Assembly: GCA_003662485.1 (NCBI GenBank)
Contig: QMYD01000045.1
Location: 1 to 7,757 of the forward strand
Direction of reading: 5' to 3'
Length of the DNA stretch: 7,757 bases
Origin: Candidatus Hecatellales archaeon
Lineage (GTDB): Archaea > Thermoproteota > Bathyarchaeia > Hecatellales > Hecatellaceae
The notes below the pieces were generated by a model, which was not told where the DNA came from, ran no database searches, and saw only the letters and a list, made by a program, of their open reading frames with translations. The translations under genes were made by a program, and so were the position numbers. Below, piece by piece: positions 1-5,808 of the stretch. Every line of letters begins with the position of its first letter. Position 1 is the first letter of the stretch.

Positions 1-1
1 C

Positions 2-541
2 TGGTTCACCGGCCTGCCCGGCTCAGGAAAGTCTACGCTGGCTAGGCTTACTGCTTCGAGGCTTAGGCGGCTGGGGATTGGAACGGTTATTTTGTCTTCG
101 GATATGCTTAGGAAGTACCTTACTCCCAAGCCCTCCTACAGCGAGGAGGAAAGAAAACTCGTATACCATGTTCTCGCAGTTATGGCTAAGCTTCTAACAG
201 AGTATGGGTTGAACGTGCTGATAGACGCCACGGGGAATAGGAGAGCCTACCGGGAGGAGGCGAGAAACCTCATAGAAAGGTTTGCTGAAATCTACGTTAA
301 GTGCCCCCTCAACCTATGCATGGAAAGGGAGGCCAAGCGTAGGGTGAGGAGGGGCGCACCCAAGGGCATCTATGAGAAAGCCTTTAAAGGCTTAAGCGAA
401 ACGGTTCCAGGCCTAGGCTCACCCTACGAGGAACCCTTAAAGCCAGACCTAGTACTGGAGACGGATAAGCTTAGACCCGGGGAGGCAGCCCGCCTAGCAG
501 CCAACTTCATCGCCAAAAAGTTTGGCTCGCGGAAAGCTTAA
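2..541 (+). CDS. CysC-like (adenylylsulfate kinase family) P-loop kinase, 5' truncated
   Basis: The window opens inside this gene; the first complete codon is at 2 and 179 residues are visible. The fragment begins WFTGLPGSGKST, a Walker A P-loop (Gly-Lys-Ser at visible residues 9-11). The APS-kinase order follows: an acidic strand end (SSD, 32-34) with Arg37, the helix around Arg51, the strand AEIYVKCPL, then PKGIYEKA, PYEEP and a C-terminal D-LVLETD strand. Family kinases phosphorylate the 3'-OH of adenylylsulfate using ATP. Here the family's substrate-binding R-x-x-N is R-x-x-V (Val54), the R-D-P-K-G segment carries an insertion of about nine basic residues, and the FTG lid motif reads VPG. 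I therefore call it CysC-like and infer a substrate other than, or in addition to, APS. It is the first visible gene of a co-directional cluster. A TTG at 92 is internal and should not be taken as the start. Family membership is confident; the substrate is unknown. Confidence 0.85.
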   Translation, partial: WFTGLPGSGKSTLARLTASRLRRLGIGTVILSSDMLRKYLTPKPSYSEEERKLVYHVLAVMAKLLTEYGLNVLIDATGNRRAYREEARNLIERFAEIYVKCPLNLCMEREAKRRVRRGAPKGIYEKAFKGLSETVPGLGSPYEEPLKPDLVLETDKLRPGEAARLAANFIAKKFGSRKA

Positions 542-587
542 TCAAAGTTTCACCTACATATTCATACTGCTCTCGAAGGGGCTGGAA

Positions 588-1685
588 TTGAGGGGTTTGA
601 AGGAGACGCTTAAGGCCTACCTTTCATCCCTCCATGGAATGGATGTTGAAATTCTTTCGGTGGGAGGGTTTGAGAAGCCAGAGGAGGCTGGAAGGCTGGA
701 CTTGAAGGGGTTCGGCTATGGAAAGCCCATCCTAGCCGAATACGAGGCTGGGGGGAAACGTTTCAGCGTGGTGGTTCAAACCATGAAGCCTGACAGCTTC
801 GGCCATGAGCATCCTGGAGACCGAGCTCAAAGCCTCATCCTCGCCTACCAAACCTATGGGAGGCTTCCCCGCCACGTTAAGGCCTTAGACCTCGGCGTCT
901 TCACAGAGAAGGGTGAAATGGTTTCCCTCCGAGGCTTTGAAGAATTCTTCCTCCTCGTGGAGAAGGCTGAGGGCAGGGAATACTTCTGGGACCTAAACAG
1001 GATTGCGGAGAGGGGAAGCCTTACAAGCCTAGACCTGGAGCGCTGTAGGGCTCTGGCCAATTACCTCGCTGAAATCCATAGGGTTAAGAAGGAGGCCCCA
1101 AACCTTTACAGGCGGAGGATTAGGGAACTCCTAGGCCACGGAGAATGCATCATGGGGATTATTGACAACTACCCGGAGAACGCTGACTTCATCAGGCCTG
1201 GAGAGTTCGAAGAGTTTGAGAAGCTTTGTGTTGGGTGGAGGTGGAGGCTTAGGGGGTTAGAGTATAGGCTAAGCCAGGTTCATGGAGACTTTCACCCATG
1301 GAACATCCTCTTCAGGGAGGGCTTAGACTTCACGGTCCTAGATAGGAGTAGGGGGGAATGGGGTGAACCGGCAGACGACTTCTCCTGCATGAGCGTAAAC
1401 TACATTTTCTACTCGCTTCAAATGCTAGGCCGGTGGGGTGAACCCTTCAAAACCCTCTTCGAAGCCTTCGTAGACACCTACCTTAAAGCTACGGGGGATG
1501 AGGAAATCCTAAGGGTTTGCCAGCCCTTCTATGCTTGGAGATGCCTCGTCCTAGCAAGCCCCATATGGTATCCAACCCTCCCAGGCAGGGTTAGGAGAAC
1601 CCTCCTAGACTTCGCCTTCAACCTGCTTGAGAGCAGCCTCTTCGAGTGGAGGAAGGTTGACCAATACCTTAAACCGAGAGGCTAA
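588..1685 (+). CDS. APH-family small-molecule phosphotransferase (putative sugar kinase)
   Basis: This is a protein-kinase-like phosphotransferase of the aminoglycoside/choline kinase (APH) superfamily, about 365 residues. Counting from the TTG at 588, the Brenner-type catalytic loop HGDFHPWN is at residues 232-239 (catalytic Asp234, Asn239). The metal-binding Asp is in VLDRSRGEWGEPADD, with Asp252. The N-lobe (about 1-120) has an unusual GFGYG-x-P stretch instead of a standard glycine-rich loop. The start is uncertain. TTG 588 has an AAGGGG Shine-Dalgarno-like run a few bases upstream and begins at the LRGLKETLKAYL helix. TTG 522 would add 22 residues and overlap the kinase gene by 20 bases without a visible ribosome site. 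The gene is followed after 17 bases by a nucleotidyltransferase, so a role as a sugar-phosphate-forming kinase is a reasonable inference. Resistance to antibiotics is not suggested by this context. Confidence 0.85.
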   Translation: MRGLKETLKAYLSSLHGMDVEILSVGGFEKPEEAGRLDLKGFGYGKPILAEYEAGGKRFSVVVQTMKPDSFGHEHPGDRAQSLILAYQTYGRLPRHVKALDLGVFTEKGEMVSLRGFEEFFLLVEKAEGREYFWDLNRIAERGSLTSLDLERCRALANYLAEIHRVKKEAPNLYRRRIRELLGHGECIMGIIDNYPENADFIRPGEFEEFEKLCVGWRWRLRGLEYRLSQVHGDFHPWNILFREGLDFTVLDRSRGEWGEPADDFSCMSVNYIFYSLQMLGRWGEPFKTLFEAFVDTYLKATGDEEILRVCQPFYAWRCLVLASPIWYPTLPGRVRRTLLDFAFNLLESSLFEWRKVDQYLKPRG

Positions 1686-1688
1686 GCT

Positions 1689-1695
1689 GGAGGTG
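1689..1695 (+). promoter_or_regulatory. Shine-Dalgarno site fixing the TTG start at 1703
   Basis: GGAGGTG lies seven bases before a TTG codon, just after the stop of the phosphotransferase. The protein reads MKAIILAGGPGTRLRP directly from this TTG, which matches the usual N-terminus of nucleotidyltransferases. The site therefore settles a non-ATG start. Confidence 0.75.
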
Positions 1696-1702
1696 GAACG
1701 GG

Positions 1703-2809
1703 TTGAAGGCCATTATTTTGGCTGGAGGCCCTGGAACAAGGCTTAGACCCCTAACCTGCACTAGGCCTAAGCTCCTCATGCCCATAGCCAACCGCCCCCT
1801 CCTAGACTGGACCTTTGAAAGGCTATCCTGGGCTGGGGTTAGCGAAGCCATTCTCGCAGTAAACTACATGGCTGAAGCCTTCGAAAAGCACTTCGGAGGA
1901 GAACGATACGGGATTAGGATTACTTATTCGAGGGAGGAGAAGGCTATGGGTACGGGAGGCCCTGTAAAGCTTTGCGAGCGCCTCCTAAAGCTTGAGGAGG
2001 AGGAAACCCTCCTAATCATGAACGGGGACATCTGGTGCGACCTAGACTTTTCAGCCTTGGAGGCCTCCCACAAGAGGAATGTAAGCCGGGGTGCGGTTGC
2101 AACCATAACCCTCTACGAGGTTGAAGATGTAAGCCGCTTCGGCGTGGTGGAACTCCAGCCAGACGGCCGGATTACAGCCTTCCATGAGAAGCCTTCGGGG
2201 AGGGTGGAGAGCAAGCTTATAAACGCTGGAATCTACGCCTCCACCAGCCAGATTTTCAGCTATATTGAGCCTAGGAAAACCTCGATTGAGAGGGAGGTTT
2301 TCCCAAGGCTAGCCGGCGAAAACCGCCTCTACGGCTTCCAGCATAGGGGCGAATGGGGTGATGTAGGTAAATTCGAGGACTACTTAAAAGTTAACTTTAG
2401 GGTAGCCAAATCCCTGGCGGGTGAAAAGCCGAGAATTGAAGGTTCAGTTGAATACGACTCTACGGTTAAGCTTAACCCCCCAGTTATTCTCGGCGACGGG
2501 GTTAAACTTTCCCCTGGCTCCAAGATAGGGCCCAACGCCATCTTGGGCCGAAACGTAACCGTGGGGAGGGAATGTCAAATATCTAATTCGGTGGTCTTTG
2601 ACGGGGTGGAGTTTGGGGATGGATGCCTGGTTAAGGGCTCCATTATAGGTGAGGGAGTCCTCCTCGGGGGGAACGTTAGGATTACCGGTGGAAGCGTGGT
2701 GGGAGACCTAGCCATCATCAGCCCCGGAGTTAAACTTTTAAGGAAGGTTTACGTCTGCCCGAGGAAGGAAGTGGAAAAATCCGCCCTCGGCCCCAAACGA
2801 ATTGTTTAA
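1703..2809 (+). CDS. Sugar-phosphate nucleotidyltransferase, mannose-1-phosphate guanylyltransferase-like
   Basis: This 368-residue protein transfers a nucleotidyl group from an NTP to a sugar 1-phosphate, releasing pyrophosphate. The catalytic domain occupies about residues 1-235. It has the signature GGPGTRLRPLT (8-18) with Lys23 of the R-P-K motif, metal-binding Asp109 in NGD, FHEKP (160-164), NAGIY (174-178), TSIEREVFP (193-201) and GEWGDVG (216-222). The TSIE-EVFP and W-D-G pattern resembles eukaryotic GMPPB and archaeal GDP-mannose pyrophosphorylases more than thymidylyl- or uridylyltransferases. From about residue 248 to 350 there are hexad repeats of a left-handed beta-helix (for example GDGVKLSPGSKIGPNAILG). 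No acetyltransferase active site is evident, so the tail is probably for oligomerisation or regulation. All expected catalytic residues are present. The gene sits between a putative sugar kinase and a dehydrogenase homologue. The exact nucleotide and sugar cannot be read from sequence. Confidence 0.9.
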   Translation: MKAIILAGGPGTRLRPLTCTRPKLLMPIANRPLLDWTFERLSWAGVSEAILAVNYMAEAFEKHFGGERYGIRITYSREEKAMGTGGPVKLCERLLKLEEEETLLIMNGDIWCDLDFSALEASHKRNVSRGAVATITLYEVEDVSRFGVVELQPDGRITAFHEKPSGRVESKLINAGIYASTSQIFSYIEPRKTSIEREVFPRLAGENRLYGFQHRGEWGDVGKFEDYLKVNFRVAKSLAGEKPRIEGSVEYDSTVKLNPPVILGDGVKLSPGSKIGPNAILGRNVTVGRECQISNSVVFDGVEFGDGCLVKGSIIGEGVLLGGNVRITGGSVVGDLAIISPGVKLLRKVYVCPRKEVEKSALGPKRIV

Positions 2810-2822
2810 CACCTTCCATTTC

Positions 2823-2840
2823 AAAAGCTTCTAATATTCT
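2823..2840 (+). promoter_or_regulatory. Candidate archaeal BRE/TATA promoter for the dehydrogenase homologue
   Basis: The 80-base gap before the dehydrogenase contains AAAAGCTTCTAATATT, a purine/A run followed by an A/T box resembling an archaeal BRE-TATA element. A start site about 25 bases downstream would give a leader of roughly 30 bases that includes the TTAGGAG ribosome site at 2877-2883. A T-run at 2868-2872 could instead mark termination of the upstream transcript. Both readings rest on composition only. Confidence 0.35.
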
Positions 2841-2889
2841 CTTGGGGATAGGTTGGTTGCCAAACCCTTTTTGAGCTTAGGAGCCAGCC

Positions 2890-4242
2890 ATGGATTTTAT
2901 GCGCTTAAGCCTGGAGGAGGTTGAAGGGAAGCTTAAAAGCGGTGAGGTTGGGGTATGTCTTTGGGGTCTTGGAAGGATAGGCCTAGCCCTCGCAGGCCTC
3001 CTAGCCGAAGCAGGCGTGAAGGTTTCCGTTTTAGACCCTAACCCAAAGCTGGAGAACATTGTTTCTACGGGTGAGTTCCACCATCAGGAGCCTGGGCTGG
3101 CCAAGCTTCTCAGGAAGGTGGGGAAAAGGCTTACCGTGCACTCCAACCTTAAGGAGGCAGCCTCTGAAAGCTCCATCCTCATCTCCACGGTTTCAGTTGA
3201 GGTTTCATCAGCAGGAAGCCCAGACTACTCCAGTCTGGAAAAATTCTGCTCGAAGGCTGGGCTGGGGCTTAAACCCGGAAGCCTCCTAATCTTCACCGGG
3301 ATTTTCACGCCGGGGATAACGGAGGAATTCGCTCAACCCCTCTTGGAGGAGCGTTCAGGGCTTAGGGCTGGGAAGGACTTCGGCTTAGCCTACAGCCCCC
3401 TGAAGGCTTATCCCGGAAGCATCCTCCAAGACCTAACGGGTAAACCCCAGCTACTGGCAGGCCTCGACGGGAGAAGCCTGGAGAGGGCGGAGAAACTCTT
3501 CAGCCTCTTCGCTAGGGGAGGCTTGGTGAAGGTTGGAAGCATAAGGACAGCTGAGGCTGCAGGCCTCCTAGGCGAAGTATACCTGGATGTGGAGAAAGCC
3601 TTAGCCAACGAATTCGCAAGGTTCTGCGATAAGGCTGGAGTAAGCTTTAGGGAAGCCTCCCAAGCCCTAAGCAAAATTTCAAATTTAAACTTTCAGCCTG
3701 GGCTGGGGTGGGGTGGAGACTCCGCCCACGCTTCAAGACTTCTGCTCGGCGAGGCTGAAAGGCTTAAGGCTGACGTTAAGCTTGTGAGTGCAGCTCGAAG
3801 GGTTAACGAGGAAACGCTGGGCTACGTGGTTAAAACGCTTTCAAAGCTTCTGAGGGAGAGGGGTAAACTGCTCTCCGGCTCAAGGGTTATCCTACTCGGG
3901 GTTTCAGCTAGGGCTGACGTTAAGGAGGATAGGGCCTCCCCTGCAAAGCTTCTCGCCTCCACCCTTAAGCGTAAGGGAGCCAAGGTTAGGGTTTGGGACC
4001 CCCTATACTCGCTGGAGGAGCTTAAAAGCCTAGGCTATGAGCCAGCTGTCCTCTGGGAAGCCCTACCAAAAGCCGACTGCGTAATGGTTACGGTAGCCCA
4101 TCAAGCCTTCAGAAAGCTTAGGGATAGAATTTTGAGTGAGCTTTCAGCTAAGGGGGGTGGCATCCTCTTCGACTGTAGTGGGGCGGGGATTTTCGCAGAT
4201 GCAGCCTCTGATAAGGTTGTGATTGCAGGTTTAGGCCTCTAA
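2890..4242 (+). CDS. UDP-glucose/GDP-mannose dehydrogenase family homologue with degenerate active site
   Basis: This 450-residue protein has the three-domain layout and usual length of nucleotide-sugar dehydrogenases (UGDH/WecC). It has an N-terminal Rossmann domain with GLGRIG (26-31) and an acidic strand end VLD (47-49), a central helical domain (about 219-310), and a C-terminal domain with DRASP (347-351) and VWDP (368-371). Family members oxidise a nucleotide sugar twice to a uronic acid through a Cys thiohemiacetal. Here the Cys-loop reads PGLGWGGDSAHAS, with Ser278 at the Cys position and Ser282 at the following Asp. The conserved Lys and Asn of the central helix are Gly225 and Glu229, and the Glu of the S-P-E motif is Leu171. 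The reading frame is intact, so this is not a decayed gene. It may be a non-catalytic paralogue or a redox enzyme with altered chemistry. The ATG at 2890 has TTAGGAG six bases upstream; M4 is an alternative start. Its stop overlaps the convergent gene. Confidence 0.85.
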   Translation: MDFMRLSLEEVEGKLKSGEVGVCLWGLGRIGLALAGLLAEAGVKVSVLDPNPKLENIVSTGEFHHQEPGLAKLLRKVGKRLTVHSNLKEAASESSILISTVSVEVSSAGSPDYSSLEKFCSKAGLGLKPGSLLIFTGIFTPGITEEFAQPLLEERSGLRAGKDFGLAYSPLKAYPGSILQDLTGKPQLLAGLDGRSLERAEKLFSLFARGGLVKVGSIRTAEAAGLLGEVYLDVEKALANEFARFCDKAGVSFREASQALSKISNLNFQPGLGWGGDSAHASRLLLGEAERLKADVKLVSAARRVNEETLGYVVKTLSKLLRERGKLLSGSRVILLGVSARADVKEDRASPAKLLASTLKRKGAKVRVWDPLYSLEELKSLGYEPAVLWEALPKADCVMVTVAHQAFRKLRDRILSELSAKGGGILFDCSGAGIFADAASDKVVIAGLGL

Positions 4243-4532
4243 CCCCTACTATGCACGGGGATGAAGGTTAGCTTATCCCCCTCACCCACGGGTGTTTCAA
4301 GTCCCCTAAAAACGTCGACTTCAACCCCGTTAAGCAGGATGAGGCAGACCTTAAAGGCCTCACCTTGAAAGCTCTCAGCCAGATTCTTCTCAAGTTTCCA
4401 GCCGAATTTTTCGCCTAAGGCCTTTATCACCCCTAGGACGGTAGCCTCCCCTTCAACCTCAACGCTAAGCCTGCTTTCCCCCCTAGCCAGGCTTGCGAGG
4501 AAGCCTACAAGCTCAACGTTAACCTTCACCAT
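4239..4532 (-). CDS. MoaD/ThiS-type ubiquitin-like (beta-grasp) protein
   Basis: This 97-residue protein has the size and pattern of the archaeal MoaD/ThiS/SAMP beta-grasp family. It shows an N-terminal VKVNVELVGFL strand and turn, a long helix (about 31-45), LILLNG (64-69), and the terminal GDKLTFIP (85-92) before a short tail. Relatives are adenylated at a C-terminal Gly-Gly by an E1-like enzyme. They then act as sulfur carriers (molybdopterin, thiamine, tRNA thiolation) or as protein modifiers. Here the tail is HSRG: the last Gly is kept but the penultimate one is Arg, which may impair adenylation or alter partner choice. It follows the eL38 gene by six bases in the same frame, so the two are probably co-transcribed and translationally coupled. 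Its TAG stop overlaps the convergent dehydrogenase stop. No MoaE, ThiF or other partner lies in the window, so its role is open. Confidence 0.8.
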   Translation of the reverse strand: MVKVNVELVGFLASLARGESRLSVEVEGEATVLGVIKALGEKFGWKLEKNLAESFQGEAFKVCLILLNGVEVDVFRGLETPVGEGDKLTFIPVHSRG

Positions 4533-4538
4533 TTCCGC

Positions 4539-4736
4539 CTAAACTTCCTCTACTGGGCATTTAAGCTTCCTCAGGATTTCCTCAGCCCTCCCACTTTCCA
4601 CCTTGAAGGTGTAAAGGTATCTGCGGGTTCGAAGCTTAAGCTTCACGAGGCCGTTCTTAAGCCTCTTAACCCTGCAGGCTTCAGCCCTCTCAGCCAGCCT
4701 GAAAAACTCCTCTTCGCTGAAGACCTCCTTAGGCAT
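4539..4736 (-). CDS. rpl38e: Ribosomal protein eL38 (L38e)
   Basis: This 65-residue basic protein matches the eL38 pattern from end to end. It starts MPKEV like the eukaryotic MPRKI/MPREI, has an early amphipathic helix (EEFFRLAERAEACRVKR), and carries the hallmark RYLYT (39-43) within a K-x-K-x-R-T/C-x-RYLYT block. A closing helix, AEEILRKL, follows. eL38 is a large-subunit protein universal in eukaryotes and present only in part of the archaea, mainly TACK and related lineages, which fits the rest of the window. Length is close to that of family members (about 70). A GAGGGGTGA ribosome site lies just before the ATG. It is the first gene of a two-gene unit with the ubiquitin-like protein. 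The assignment comes from motif recognition without a search, but the RYLYT block is distinctive. Confidence 0.85.
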   Translation of the reverse strand: MPKEVFSEEEFFRLAERAEACRVKRLKNGLVKLKLRTRRYLYTFKVESGRAEEILRKLKCPVEEV

Positions 4737-4774
4737 TCCTTCACCCCTCTAGGAGGGAAGGCTTAACCTTTCCC

Positions 4775-4792
4775 CTTTAAATTGTGGAGGGA
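4775..4792 (-). promoter_or_regulatory. Candidate TATA promoter for eL38 and the ubiquitin-like gene
   Basis: On the minus strand the 69-base gap behind the permease gene reads CCACAATTTAAAGGGG, with an archaeal-type ATTTAAA box centred near 4779. Initiation about 25 bases downstream, near 4754, would leave a short leader containing the GAGGGGTGA ribosome site before the ATG at 4736. Confidence 0.45.
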
Positions 4793-4805
4793 TAAAGCCT
4801 TTACG

Positions 4806-5324
4806 TTAACCCTTACCTCCAAGCAGTAGTTCGATGGCTACCCCCTCAAGGAGGGAGGCAAGGATGGTGAGGATTGTTAGCGTGAGGACGAAGGGGAGGC
4901 CGAAATAGTACATCATCAACGGGATTAAGGGGATTTTCACCGCCCTATTGTAGAGGAAGGCTGCTAAGAGTCCAGGCCTCACACCCTGCTCCCTAAGCCT
5001 TCTAAGCATAGGATACCAGACGTAAATGGGCCCTGTGGAGATGATGCCTCCAATTATGGCTAGTAGCCAGCCTCTCCAACCAGACTTTCCGCTAAGATAC
5101 CTCGCCGCTCTTCCAGGGCTTAGAAGGTAGCTGGTGAAGGCCATAAGCAATATTACGACCACTAGGATGGGGGCGATGTTCGCCAAGATTTTCAGGCTTC
5201 GAAGCAGAGCTTCAACCGTGGCTGAAGGATTGTAGAGGGCTGAGAGGAAGTATAGGGCTGAGACGGAGAGGGGGAAGCCTAAGCTAGCTGAAACCTCCCT
5301 CCCAGTTTTCCCAGCCTTAGCCAA
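4806..5324 (-). CDS. Half-size permease, DUF318/ArsP-like, second subunit
   Basis: This 172-residue integral membrane protein has about four to five hydrophobic segments, near residues 16-31, 46-68, 86-103, 118-140 and 143-168. The conserved block STGPIYVWYPML (96-107) followed by YNRAVKIPLIP (125-135) is typical of the predicted permease family PF03773 (DUF318/ArsP_1), whose full-length members are about twice this size. It starts at TTG 5324, with a GGTGA ribosome site overlapping the upstream gene's stop, so the two are translationally coupled. I infer that it pairs with the neighbouring half to form a complete transporter. Some bacterial full-length relatives export organoarsenicals, but no ars gene is nearby and the substrate here is unknown. 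Confidence 0.8.
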   Translation of the reverse strand: MAKAGKTGREVSASLGFPLSVSALYFLSALYNPSATVEALLRSLKILANIAPILVVVILLMAFTSYLLSPGRAARYLSGKSGWRGWLLAIIGGIISTGPIYVWYPMLRRLREQGVRPGLLAAFLYNRAVKIPLIPLMMYYFGLPFVLTLTILTILASLLEGVAIELLLGGKG

Positions 5325-5331
5325 TTTTCCT

Positions 5332-5769
5332 TCACCCTAAGGGGCTTAAAATGAGTCCTGTGGCTGCGGCTATTGGTAGGGCTAGAATGAAGCTTAAGCC
5401 ATTCCTTAGGATGGCGAATTTTCCGCCTAGGAATGCTGCTTCAGCTGGAAGTTGCACTAGGCCCACGGTTACCCAGGCAATGATGAAGGCTGTAACAGCG
5501 TAGAGGCTTACTCCTTCCTTCAGCAGCTCTCCACCCATCACGTAGCTGTTAATGGGGTTTCCAGCCGCTATACTTCCAACCGCAGCCCCCGTAAGGGTGT
5601 CCCAAAGCGGGTTGGCCGTAAAAACCTTGAAAAGCCATTCGCTGGGAATAAGTGTTCCCAGTAATCCCATGAGTAGGATGACGCCTAGGAGAATAGGGAA
5701 GCCTAAGGCGAAGCTTGAGGCGGCATTAATTAGTACCCTTAAAAACGATTTCCTCTCAGCCCTTCCCAT
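5332..5769 (-). CDS. Half-size permease, DUF318/ArsP-like, first subunit
   Basis: This 145-residue membrane protein has hydrophobic segments near 20-41, 57-72, 88-106 and 119-142. It carries AAGNPINSY (68-76), GGELL (79-83) and VQLPAE (105-110), the counterpart half of the DUF318/PF03773 permease fold. Its A-G-N-P-I block aligns in position with the S-T-G-P-I block of the following gene, as expected for the two pseudo-repeats of the family. It ends seven bases before the partner's start. The two genes are in different frames with a proper stop and ribosome site between them, so the split looks genuine and not like a single broken gene. No strong ribosome site precedes its ATG, which suits a leaderless mRNA from the TATA-like box just upstream. 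The substrate is unknown. Confidence 0.8.
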   Translation of the reverse strand: MGRAERKSFLRVLINAASSFALGFPILLGVILLMGLLGTLIPSEWLFKVFTANPLWDTLTGAAVGSIAAGNPINSYVMGGELLKEGVSLYAVTAFIIAWVTVGLVQLPAEAAFLGGKFAILRNGLSFILALPIAAATGLILSPLG

Positions 5770-5792
5770 AAAGTGAAGTTAGGCTTGGAGGG

Positions 5793-5808
5793 GAGTTAAA
5801 TCTTTGCT
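5793..5808 (-). promoter_or_regulatory. Candidate TATA promoter of the permease pair, leaderless start likely
   Basis: The minus strand reads GCAAAGATTTAACTCC, a BRE-like purine run plus ATTTAA box centred near 5798. Initiation about 25 bases downstream would fall within a few bases of the ATG at 5769, consistent with the lack of a clear Shine-Dalgarno site there. The element abuts the riboflavin kinase stop codon. Confidence 0.4.

Noticed and set aside
92..541. TTG at 92 as the start of a short complete kinase
   Set aside because: The same frame continues upstream to the window edge and encodes the essential P-loop GLPGSGKST, so the gene is simply truncated by the window.
588..1685. Aminoglycoside resistance gene
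   Set aside because: The fold is APH-like, but the context is a sugar-nucleotide cluster in an archaeon and the N-lobe is divergent. A metabolic kinase is more likely.
854..3674. Several short open frames antisense or out of frame within the first cluster (for example 854-1060, 1669-1851, 1924-2106, 2877-3059, 3059-3289 and 3408-3674)
   Set aside because: They lie inside well-supported genes, have Ser/Arg/Pro-rich compositions typical of shadow frames, and show no domain pattern or ribosome site.
4539..4541. TAG between eL38 and the ubiquitin-like gene as a pyrrolysine codon
   Set aside because: TAG also ends the ubiquitin-like and V4R genes at natural C-termini, and no pyl gene is in the window, so an ordinary stop is the simpler reading.
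5552..5776. Plus-strand open frame of 74 codons over the first half-permease
   Set aside because: It is antisense to a clear membrane protein and shows no recognisable motif.
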